From: Sipunculus nudus
Lineage: Eukaryota > Annelida > Sipuncula > Golfingiida > Sipunculidae
Assembly: GCA_026874595.1 (NCBI GenBank)
Contig: CM049311.1
Coordinates: 67,336,453 to 67,400,452 of the forward strand
Reading direction: 5' to 3'
DNA: 64,000 nucleotides
Below the pieces are notes generated by a model. The model was not told the origin of the DNA and ran no database searches. It saw only the letters and a program-made list of their open reading frames with translations. This document shows positions 27,301 to 40,500 of this stretch, piece by piece. Each line of letters starts with the position of its first letter. Position 1 is the stretch's first letter. The position numbers and the translations under genes are program-made.

Positions 27301-30300
27301 ATACTGGTTCATGTATTATACTTAAAGGGACCCAAGCTGGGGATCCAAGATTCCATGAATTCACTTTAACTTTTAAGTTTGGGCATCATGAAAATCTAAA
27401 TATCAAAGTTTATGCCAATATCGTAATAATTTCTCAGCAAAACTTAACTGCAGAAAATGCAAGCTGGTATTAAAATACTAAGACATGCATACAGACTTAC
27501 CTGAGGCAGTTGTTGTGGAATTTATTGTAGGAGGAAAGGGTGATAAGTCCACCCCAGCCCGGGGCCAGAGAGAAGAAAATCTGTACCGCAGCGTCACCCC
27601 ACACCTACAGAACAACACGGCGTGTGCCGAAGCTATGGTCAACAACACATATACTAGCAATCAAACAGCTGGCTGGCCGGACAATTTCTGTTACTTATTT
27701 TTATCGCTGGACAGATTCTAATCCCCCAGTCCTTATGATTACTATATGATTAGATTACTATAATTTTTTAAATAATAATACAATATTTTTTCATTTTTTT
27801 GTTAATTCTCACCTAGAGCAAGGAGGTTACCAAAGACAATAGAAACTCTCATCAACTGCCATTGGCACGAAGACAAACATCAACAGATTTCTTGAAAAGG
27901 TATGAGCCAATATTTTCTCACAGACTTAACATTTACCACTGATGATCGTTTTGGACAATCTAAACCTGCAGTACTAAATGATGACTAATCTTAAGGTACG
28001 AAATGACTGATTATGGCAGGTCTCTGAAGGCAACAAACTGTTTATTTTTTACAACAGCCAGCTGTCTGCATGTGATCTATGAGAGAAATTAGGTCATTTT
28101 ACACCAGGAAGGCAGTACTTAAAACAAAACCACAGAAAACGATGCCGCGAGCTTGGCAATCACGGTGAACGTAGAATATGATGCTGTGAGCGTGGATGAG
28201 TGACAGGTGATATAAGAATGCTGTAGTCTATTTCCATAAGACTGGTGATACACATAACACATATATAATTAAACAACATCCACAAATTTATTTTCTTATA
28301 TATATATCTATGCCATGGCATAAAATAAATTAAAAGATATATCAGCAATTAAACAAGGTTAAAAAGCATATGATCTTTCATCTGCAACCATTCAAGGGCC
28401 ACCAATCCGGATTTTTTTTCTTCAAAATTATCTTTGCCAAACACACACTACATTTACAGATATATAGAAAAATAGTTAAACAAAATAATTACATAAATTA
28501 TATAACAAAACCATTGAACAATTTCTTGGGTTTTTTCTACATAAATTATTATATAGTCACGATCTATTCTAGGACTGCAGCCACATGATTTTCCCATCTG
28601 GATTGATGTTTCAATCTCCCAATCAACCTCTTAGTAAATTTGTAATTAACATTTTAAATACTACATTTAACAGGTATACCGATGAGATATCCTCAGAACC
28701 ATTCTTTCAATTCTATCACATACACATAATCATCTCATGTATTTAAGTAACATTTTCGACTTTTAATGAACATTAATGCTCATCACAGATGGAAACTAAA
28801 TGTTTTGATTTTAAGACATAAACTTGAAAATTAACTGCAGAATGTTATGAGAAATACCTTGGCTGTGGCAAGCTTTTCCCATTTAGGAGTCAAGTAATAC
28901 AGGACTCCATCCAGGGAACCTGGGAGCGTCAGACCCCTGACCATCAAAATCAGGAGAACCAGGTACGGAAACGTGGCGGTGAAGTATACAGCCTGCAAAT
29001 AAAAAAAAAAAACAGCTTTAAAGAATTAATCAACATAACAGGAACAGATATACAGCAGGAACTGCAGGTCTTAAATATAGTACAGTGAAACAAACTTTTG
29101 TTTGTGTCTTGATTATGATGAAAATTCCTATTGCTGAACTCTTAACGAAAATTTTCCAGTCATGGAGTTGATTATCAAAAATAATCACAAATGAACCCTT
29201 GTATCAAAATCAGGTTTTGTGGAGGTATTTTTTTAGACTCCTTGATTTTAACCCCATACATCAAAACCTTCCATGTGGAGATTCATAAAATTTTTTCTTT
29301 TGTGATAAAAAAATTTGTATTTAATGAAAAATAATCTAATGCTAATAATGAAAGAACATTTCTCTCAATACTGAGCCCGAATATTATTATCATCAAACAA
29401 TGTAAATTTTCTGTCATGCGACATTCAGTATATTCAATCCTTTATTGAATATTCACCAAAGGTTTCCATGCATTGTGAACCTTTCTGGAGGATTTAATGC
29501 CAAGAATCATGTGCAGTTGAACCTGTCTAATGCGACCACCCAAGGGACTGGGCAAAGTGGTCGTAATAGACAGGAGGTCGTATTTGACAGGTTCTGAACA
29601 TTTAGGAACTGCACAAATCTAGCTGACTTGTATGACGGAAATATACATATTAGACCATCTTTATGACTTTAATTAAAAAAAATATTTGCAGAAGGGAACA
29701 ATCTTGGTGTTACATGAATTTTGTTACTGCACACAAATGTACATGTACTTAACTGTGTAATTTGATGTAATGCACTGAATAGTTCAAAGACAGAACACAG
29801 AGGCACAGATCAAAGACTGACTTTGGGGAACCTCCATTCATCTGGATTAATAGGTCATGTGAGCCAGTCACGTTGCCCGCCAGAGGCTCCAGGCCCAGGG
29901 TCCCAATAATAACCAGTCTGTGCTCCATACACGCCCACACCAGTAACACAAACAGAGAGCGGTATAAGTGATCACAACTTCACGCATGGTCAATCAACCG
30001 ACCGGTCAGCGCTGGTCAGTGAGTAGCACAAAGAGAACTCGCATTAGGCAGTTCAATTAATTAGTAATATGTCACTTTGGTCAGGAAAAACTGCCCGTAA
30101 TCCGTAATAGCCAGTTGGTCGTATTTCACAGGTTTTATCTATCGATAATATAACAGAATATTAAAAGGGACTGATATCTAATGGTCGTAATAACCAGGTG
30201 CCCGCATTTCACAGGTGGTCGTACAGACAGGTTGGACTGTATTGTAAACTGTGCACTAACCCTCCAGGAAGATTTGATGCCATGGATCATGTATTGTGAA

Positions 30301-31472
30301 CAGTGCATGTACCTTCAAAGCGGATTTAATGCCACAGATCATGTATTGTGACTGTGCACTCACCTTCACAGAGAATTTAATGCCATGGATCATGTCTTGT
30401 GAACTGGGCACTCACCTTCCCAGAGGATTTAATGCCATGGATCATGTATTGTGAACTGTGCTCTCACCTTCCTGGAGGATTTAATGCCACAGATCATGTA
30501 TTGTGAACTGTGCTCTCACCTTCCCGGAGGATTTAATGCCACAGATCATGTATTGTGAACTGTGCACTCACCTTCCCGGAAGATTTAATTCCACAGATCA
30601 TGTATTGTGAACTATGCACTAACCTTCCCAGAGGATTTAATGCCACTGTTCATGTATTGTGAACTGTGCTCTCACCTTCCTTGAGGATTTAATGCCATAG
30701 ATCATGTATTGTGAACTGTGCACTCACCTTCCAAGGGGATTTAATGCCACCGTTCATGTATTGTGAACTGTGCACTAACCTTCGGGGAAGATTTGATGAT
30801 ATGGATCATGTATTGTGAACTGTGCACTAACCTTCCCAGAGGATTTAATGCCATGGATCATGTATTGTGAACCATGCACTCACCTTCCCGGAGGATTTAA
30901 TGCCACGGATCATGTATTGTTAACTTTTCACTCACCTTCCCGGAGGATTTAATGCCACGGATCATGTATTGTTAACATTGCACTCACCTTCCCGGAGGAT
31001 TTAATGCCACGGATCATGCAGATGCAGACCAAAGTCCAAGCGAGGAGAAGACAAAGTGCCAACTGCCACCGCACTGGGCCCAAGTCATGGATACCCTCTG
31101 AGATGTTCAGCACATATCGACTAAAATTATAAAACATTTTTACAGAATGAATGAAAATAACAAACCAAAAAGAATATTATATGACATCAAAAGATATGAT
31201 GAGCTGAGATAAGATGAGATAAGAGGTGGATTGGATAAGATCTATGAGATGGGATAGGTCACATGGGAGAAGATAAAATGAAATGAGAAAGGATGGAATT
31301 AGATGAGAGAAGATAAGATGAGATGATATGGGATATGATATAAGATATAAGATGGGATAAACAGGATTATAAGACATGAGATGAGATCATATGAGATGAA
31401 ATACAAAATATTTAAGCAATTCTTCTATGGATTCTATTCTTCAGAATAAACCCATATATGGCCAAATATATA

Positions 31473-31547
<75 letters not shown>

Positions 31548-34500
31548 ATATAATGCATTGTTAATAAATCAATGGAATGGAATATAAAAGACAAAATACA
31601 TAAGGCTCATTTTTGGGTGTTATTTAGTGAATTGTTCAAAAGATCAAGTTTAAAATGTTTGTGGCAGAAATATCTAATGAATCTAAACATAAAGGTGTGA
31701 TTAATCTGATCCACTCAAAACAGCATTAAAAGGGTTACTGGTGAGTGACAAATGATATACAATGATTCTTAATTATAACTTGACAGAATGATCACATGAC
31801 CTACTGGAAGTACTCATCACTGGGGCTGACTCTCTTGGCAGCAGTCTCATTAACTAAGGCTGTCAGGTTTGCTGATGGGGATGTCAGATTGCCTATGTAG
31901 CCGTAGGTACTGTTGTCAGCTGAGCAGTCAGTGTAATTAGACAGGGAACAGTTCACAGTGCCGTTCTCAACTCCTCTCACCTTACAAGCTGTCAGGAATA
32001 TATATAAGACTTATGATCTAAAGATGGTTAATTTGGGATTCTGATAACAAACATCACCTATTACCAGTAATGCAAGATTTGTATTCATGTGACATCTATT
32101 ATATATAGTTGGTATGGCTTTAAACATGTAAACTTAAACATGTTTTTCAATATGTTTTATAGGACACCTCTAAGGCTTTTATATGGGAATGAAGTTAATT
32201 TTACTTTAAGAATGATCATATCATAAAGCTTTCTGAATTTAAATTTTTCTAAGCACAGGTTTATAAATAATTCTGACATAGGTATAGGTGCATTACATGG
32301 GGTTGAACTTCAGAGGGCTAATACAACAAGTGAACCCACATGCATATGCAGAAAAATATGGGTTCAGTGCTTGTGCAAAATGAATCCACTTTTGGTACTT
32401 TATCTCAATTATGTTGTGTAACACTTCCAGAAGAATAAGTCATGAAGTAACGCTTATATTTTACTGCAAATTTTTTTTTACTTATAAAATACTATTATAT
32501 ATTGATATTAATTATACAGGTATAAAGTAAAAGCGTATTAGGTGTTGATGCTGTTGAACCTACATTTATTTGTAAAAAAATGTGAATTAATTCACGTTCT
32601 AGCTGATCTATATATGTTTATGATGTATCAAACCTACATTTAGGTAAACATGTATCTGCCAGTGACGCTGAATATACATATCACGTCAAGAAAAAAAGGG
32701 TAAAGAATAAGATAATTTTTCTATATAATTTTCACAAATGATAATTTATATATAATTTAAGGTAAGGTGTAGTAGAAGCCTATTAGGCACTGAACCCACA
32801 TTTTTTAACAAGGGACCCATGGGTCACATCGCTCAGCTGAATTTTGGAAAATATTAGTAACTGCAAAATATTTTTATTTCTTATGGTTTTTCATGTATAT
32901 TACCATTTGAAAAGTTAAGAGAAAATGGCCCAGCTAAAACGAAACTCTGTTAATTATAGAATAATGGACATGAGCTAAAGCATATGGAATGTGTAATAAA
33001 TGAAACCTTTGGCCTGAAACCATTTAGTGATGCACCAAAGGAAAATATCGGTCTACAGAAACTTCAAAGTGTCATATATAAGTTCCATTTCATAAACAAA
33101 TAATGTGTGAAGGTAATAAAGTTTTCAAAAGTTAAATATATGGCCATATGAGTTAAAAATTAATCCCACAAAGTTTGACCAATATTCGTAATTTTAAAAC
33201 TACATTCAACAGTGTTATTCACACCTAGGCCCTGCCAACTTTAAGAGATATGAATGAAATGCTACCAAGTATTTATATCTTCTTACATCTTGTCAGTTAG
33301 CACTTACATTATGTCCTAATATTTTATCACATTTGAATATTAGGATTAAATTCCTGATCATTTTTTTCTTTACAAAAATCAAAATTGTCCAAGTCTCAAT
33401 AAAAAGAATTTATTTAAAATTTAAATTATAAGATTTGTCTTGTTTATTAGTCCTGTGTATTGAAGGGATGGGTGGGGGAGGGGTCTCTGTTGTTACTGCT
33501 CGTCGCTGAAAAAATGTGAAATTATAAGATTAGTCTTATTTATAGTACAGGTCTGTCAACAGAATGGGGGGGGGGGGGGGGAAGAAAGGCTCCCTGTGGT
33601 ATTAACTGCAAGCAGCCTAATCAAGCTCAACAAGAGAGAGGGCTTGCCCAAGTGATGGCATTGCATAATAAGAGCCTGGGGAGCATAGAGAGTTGCACTG
33701 AATGACCTACAGTGACCAAAGTGGACTGCTGGACAATGTAAGGGAATACAACAAGAGCCTCAAAAAAAATTCAATAACTAGCCTGATTTTGCAGCATTTA
33801 TTTTCAAATTTCAGATTTAAACAGATTAAATCCTTATGTGTACATGCTGTGAAAATTAAATCCACAGTACTTACAGTTTATTTCACTTTCAAGGGAATAA
33901 TGTATTTAAGTTTATATATAAGCCTATTTTTTTTAACATATCCACTTTTTCCATTAATAGGTTTTATCTCATTCATTTTTTTTATTTACAAGTTTTATAA
34001 ATTTATAATAAAAAAAACTGAAAATATAAGTTAAAATATTACAATTCTAAGTTGCAATCATTATATACCCAGAGTGTAGCTCCTACTGGGTCATATTATG
34101 CATACACATATGTTTTATTATTTTTAAATCACAAATGTTTAAACTGAATTTAAAAGAAAATAATGCCACAACATGGCATCTACAATATTATTCCTTGAAT
34201 CACTGTTAAAAAGTTTTGCACATTGGAGTTTTCAGTACATGCTTAATTTTATTCACCGAAATTTAATAAAAGATTCAGTAAATTTGATAAAATAAGTCAA
34301 TTTCACACCTGGTGAAGTTTTTACTCTTCTGAAGTAAGATATTACTTATCTGATGAACATCCGCACTTTCGTAGCCATACACCACTTTGCGGACACAATT
34401 AAATGTTCACTTATACAAAATCTAAAATGTAGCATAGCCAATAATAAAATAAAATACAGAAAATTATAACATTCATCTAGTTAATGCACCAATGGGGGGG

Positions 34501-37500
34501 GGGGGTTCAGGGCAGAAGGAAAGCCTGCTAGTAGTGGCCAAGAGTCAAAGCAAGCTGCCTGGGCTGGGTTACATAATGCAAGTGAAGGCTGTAATACTAG
34601 GTGGGCTAGATGTAAACAACACAAGAATGGTGTATGAAAACTTGAATAAAAGCTACTCTTTTCAATCTATTCCTTTGAAATTTCAGATTTTAAAAGATTA
34701 AATCCTTATATATATATGCTGTGAAAATTAAAACAACAGTGCTTACAGGGAAAAAATGTGCCGTTGTCAAATTTGGACAAAATTTAAGGTATTGATTTTT
34801 CATTTATGCTAATAACTTGAAAAATTTGCGAAATTCAGATCTAATTTTGGGTAAACAATTGAATCTTGATTAAATAAAGTTATATTCCTGAAACAAAGTC
34901 TCCAGCTTCAGCAATTCTCATGTTAGGTGAGTAAATATATTTCCTGATTTTTTAAAAATTGCATTATATTTGGGCCCATAAATTCAAAATAATACCCAAA
35001 ACTGACCTAATTTTTGGTATGTTCATAGAAAATGTATGGAAGAGTATGAATACTAAATATGATCAAAAACAGATCAGTGGTTTTGATATTAGGCAGCCTA
35101 GAAGTGTAACAATGGCTTTTTTATGGAAAACGGAGGTTTTTCCTAAATATCTCGAAGGATCAAAGTCCTAATGACCCAATTTTCGGTATGGTAGGAGATT
35201 TTGGGGACATCTAATGGTATGCAAAATTTTGGATTCATAGGTCCAACGGTTTTAAAACGTGCCCTGTTAACGGACAGACGGCCAGACGGACAGAGGACCA
35301 CGACTATAGCTCAGATGACTTACCGTAAAATCTGTGAAATTTCGTACAGAAAAAAATATTTAAATATGTGGAAGTCCGAAATTTAACAGTCGATTTCAGC
35401 AGTTTTAAAACTATGGTTTTGACAAGTTAAGATGCCTCGTCGGCAGTGGGCGATAATAGGAGCCTCAAGTATTCACTCGCCGATTTTGCATTCATCCGTG
35501 TGAACCATGGAGTTTCATGAAAAAAAAAACATTATATTCTATTCTTGTGTTGTTTATTTTATATTTTAAATCAGTTTCGAAAAGGAATATGAAAAGTATT
35601 TCTGGGGGATTTAATCCTGTCATGAAGCTCGACACCCGTACACAGTACATGCTTGCGTGACATCCGGGGCTTTGCCCAGGGAGATCATTTTTCAGGTGGC
35701 TTACGCATGGATATCCCCACTACTGGTGCACAAAAAGCTAGAGGTCTTTAGATCACTTTAGAAAGAGTTATTCGATCCTGATTATCCAATTTCACATATC
35801 CAACCACCGTTAAACTTCATGAATGTCTGCCAGCGCTTTGATATACCGTTCGATCTTGTGTGACTTGTTTGTTGGGTAATACGGAGCACCGGTACTCGAA
35901 ACTGAGTCGTTCTGGTGTGACATTCAAGATATTTATTGTAAATGTTTTAATGGAAATTAGCATTAATTTTCAAACTGATTAACATTGGAATTACATACAC
36001 CGGAGCGCTGAAACCAATTTGAACCTGGCTTACACACGGAAATCCCCCATTACGGTGCACGTAAAGCTAGTGGTCTTGAGATCATTTACGGAGTTAATCC
36101 TGATTATCCAATTTCCAACCTCCGTCAAACTTCATGAACATCTGTCAGTTATTCATGGCGTGTCGCTCGCATCCTGGACAATTAAGCAACTCACATTCGA
36201 GATATTTTAAGTTTTTTTTATAGTCGCTGAAACAAAATCTTAGTATTAGAATTACATTCTATATAATGTAGATATAATTCATATTAATTATCCATAGCAT
36301 AGCATTCACATTGATCGGACCGGAAGCTTTTTCAAAACCAGATAACAGGGTGAGGTTACTTCAGTGTTACATTCACGGCAGTCTGCTAACGTCAAATATG
36401 GCGTAACAGACCATCGGCAGTTCTAAATTTAACATGTCATTTTAATAATTATGGTTACTGAAGAGAGACCGTGTACGAAATTCATCGAGGTATGAAATTT
36501 CACAGATTTTACGGTATAGTCAGCTGAGCTAAAAACCAAAATGTTGGCTCGGTTGCTGTTTTAGCCCCCCCTGAAGTTCAGCTCCGTATAATGCACCTAT
36601 ACCCTGACATCAGGGCCTGTAGTTAAAAGAAATGTAAACCTGAGGTTTCAATTTTTTGCCTTTAAGAAGATGAGACAGGGATCAAAGCAGTGGGACCATC
36701 AGCTCCCCAGTCAAATGGCTTAAAAGGGCCTAATCCAATATCTGATGTCTATTAACTTAAACCTGTTATAATAATAGGTAAGAAAACACTGACCCAACAG
36801 CACATAGGCTGTTTTTGTTGTTTATATCCATGTGCTTATAACACGGGGGGGGGGGGGGGGGGGCCACTAAAATAATCCAAAAACATCTTACAAGAACATC
36901 TGGTGGCAAGTCAGACACAACAGGCATTTTGCAACTAGCACCTTTCTTCAAACAACCACCAATTAAGTTCCATGGTTTTTCAATTTGTCAACATTGCAAC
37001 TGACAGCATGGATATAAACAAGCTCATACATCTGTCAGAGAGGTGTTATAAGAACTTTTCTAAACAGGAATTACTTAGAATTCATTAGTATGTACATCTG
37101 GTAAGCAAGAAATCCCATAAATTATGTAGAGCAGGTAAGTCAATAGCTGGCTTTAAGCACTAGGCTCAAACCACCCCTCATGTTGTATACTGCCTGGATC
37201 CTCTAAGGACACGATACTATAACATGGAGCATCTTATTACAATAACATGTATTGAACAGGTGTTACAATATTTACAAACAACTACCCTCATTTATTGAAT
37301 GTGTTCCATGGCTTATACAGTATTTATAAGCTGATATATAGTTGAGTGTCATTTATCTGTAAACTTCGGGGACAAACTTTTTGTCTGGATAAATGTTTGT
37401 TTGGATAAGCGAATTTGCCTGTTACTGCACCGGGAATCACTGTGACAACTGCTGAGTTCAGAACGTTATCAGATACTGCCAAAAATACCAGTATTACCAT

Positions 37501-40500
37501 CTAAATTAATGGAGCTTACCAATTATAAATGTTGGACAATATATCTTGAAGTATTTTTGATCGATTGATCTTTAATTAAACATTTAGAAAAAATCAAAAT
37601 TATTATGGGTGGATAGTGATGCCCTGGAATCAAGCGTTATCGTAAGGCCATCCTTAAAAAGTTCTGTGTTGGGGCTAACCCGGCCGGTCGTGATTTTTGG
37701 CTGCGGCTGGAATTTTTTTTTGACATATCTGCAAATTAATATTTTTATATGATCTGCCGCAAGCACCTAGGCCCTTAAAAATCTGCCTTCATGTGCTAGA
37801 AAAACAGTCCTTCTATTACATTTTTAGATGCACTTAATTTCCATAATGAAAGGTATTACCCAACGTAGCCGATCATTTAATTTGAGCCCTAACAATTAGT
37901 CAGGTTGTGCCTATATATATACACGTGGAACGATCGCTACACTCGTGCGCGAGAGTAGAACAACTGCCGGGAAACCGCCATCAAATTTCGTTATTCTGGC
38001 GAAACAGGCTGAAAAAAAATATTGAGCAATTATAAATGGTTCTTATTTGATTTCAAACAAAGCGGAAGCTTACTGCTGTCGCATTAACTGATTAAATGAA
38101 AGTTCTCTCGACATTCATACTGTCAACTGACCAATGTTGGCATTTAAACCATGTGACACGTTGATTTGCATAAACACGTGCCTGGCCCACACAAACGTTC
38201 TTGTGATTGGCGGAGCGGTCACGCGTCATAGCCAGAGAGCCAATAAGAGGTCCGTAGTAAAAGTTCACCCCATATGACTTCATTCATCACTATTTTGGCG
38301 GGAAAATGTTCACTGACATCGTGTCGCTTACGCTGGTTATAATTTTTCAGCAACACTCACGGTGGCACCGTGAGTAGGCCTATATCAAGCAAATGAAGCG
38401 GGCCTATTTAATGGAATCTGCAACTGACGATGTGTAACGCACGATCTCCACAAATTAGATGTTTGGTATTACAAGAATTGCGTGATTTCGTCAGTTCTGT
38501 GGCGATCATGACAGGGTTTTGCAAGGTGTCTGACGCATCGTTTCTACCGGCCACAGCTGATCAGAACAGGCATAACATATAAGCGACTATATTTTTTTTT
38601 GGATGTGTTTCTTTTTAACTGCCTTTGTAAATTTATTTCATTTTATTAATAGCTTTTATAATAAACAAATATTTCCTGACCGTACGGCATTTCTTGTTTA
38701 GACATAGACGAGATAGAGATCAATATTGCTCGCTCAGTCAGAAAAATACTAGAATATCAGCAAAAGCTGACAAAAGCCCTCAGCCAAAAGAGCAGTATTT
38801 ATGGGTGGTAACAGTAATAAGTATTCATGTAATATTTGTTCTCACATGGATGTATATCTGTACATATCTTTTGTTCAAGTTGTGAATTAGAACTAGAGAG
38901 GTATGAACTTTGTAAGTCTGGCCCAAGTCTTTGTGAGTCATGCAGCACTTTCGAGATCATCAAGGCCAATGACCATTCCATATTCCAAAACAATCCATCC
39001 AGTGGTTCCTTAGAAATTAGCTCATAAGTTTTTTTCTATTATAAGCTCTGTGACCTTGGGTCATCCATCTTGGAACTTGACCGAGATTTTGTTGATATGT
39101 ATCAGCACCAAAGAAATGAAATTTCTGTGTTGGAATACTTCTGGAGGTATCCTCCTCACATGGTAAATGTTAACACACGCCTGTTATTTTCTATAATTCG
39201 CTCTAAAAAGTCGAAAAATAAGTCAAGGTCACCCATCATCGAACTTGACCAAGATTTTGTTTGTATAAACATCAACACCGAAGAAATAAAATTCCTAATC
39301 AGGGTACCGACATCCAATATATGGTTTCATCTTTCAAAAAGTACAGTTTTACATATATTTATATAAACATTTTATATATTCTACTACCTTATTAGGCATT
39401 GACTATTACTAAAGAGTTCATTTATAACCGTCCTTCTTAATTATACCTCTTCACTTGCAAAGGAAATCTCAAACTGCACTCATTCCTACAATTCTGGCAC
39501 TCGCATACAACACAAAATAAAATTGTCTGCAAATTCATGTGAGATCCAGAACAAGGCTTACAGGCCTAATGCGAACCTGTGCAATGGGATATACATCAGT
39601 TATAATGCTTCCATGATAACATGCTTGACCATTATTGGAAAAGTACTTGATAACTTTTCAAATACGTGAATGTTTGACATGTAGATGTTCAAAGCATGTA
39701 CTAAAACATTTTAAACCCAATTACAGGATTTTAAGCCTGTAATAAAACACAAAATCTGTTCAGAGATACCTTGTTGTGCATGTTTCAATGGTACCGAGGC
39801 AAGGAATGAATGGAGTACGGGTATGTTATTTGACATAAACCTCGCATATGCTAATATCCGGTAAAAAAAGGTGTAGTAAACTCCAGATCCTCCTTTAAAA
39901 AAAAATATTTTTTTCCTCCCTACCTGATGACTTTTTTTGGACCAATGTTAGCCCCAACACAGAAATTTTTAAGGATGGCCTAACATCATGTCTCTAGTGG
40001 CTGCCATGATGACTGTATTGAGCTGCAATGACCTAGAAAGTGCTGCCTTCTTTCGGCAAATAGATTAATAATGGCAACCTTTTGAACATTTACTGTATTT
40101 TTATTGAAATTCCTGGTGAGAAGACTGGGAGAATGCAGAAGTAAACAAGTTTAAATACACAATTTATTTCAAATTAATGAAACAAAAAATAAATAATCAT
40201 TCTTTTACTTTATGTTTTAACTTGCTGTAAAATCTGAGACTAAAACTAGAATACGGGTAGTCGACAAGCGACTACATGTATCCGCAAAAATCAGAGTATG
40301 ACGGGTTAAGTGAGGCATGGATTGAGTGGCAAGGGGAAATAGAGTTACATGTGTTACATATTAGAATGGATGTCTGCCACATAAACATGATTTTAGGTGG
40401 CACCATCTGTTATTTGAATGAGAAACTATCCAAGATGTATACACATGCAAAATTTCAGGTTGAAAAGTCAAACCACTGCAATGATGAGTGATTTTATCCC

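Noticed and set aside
31412-31594. Open frame of alternating Ile and Tyr
   Set aside because: Translation of an (AT)n microsatellite.
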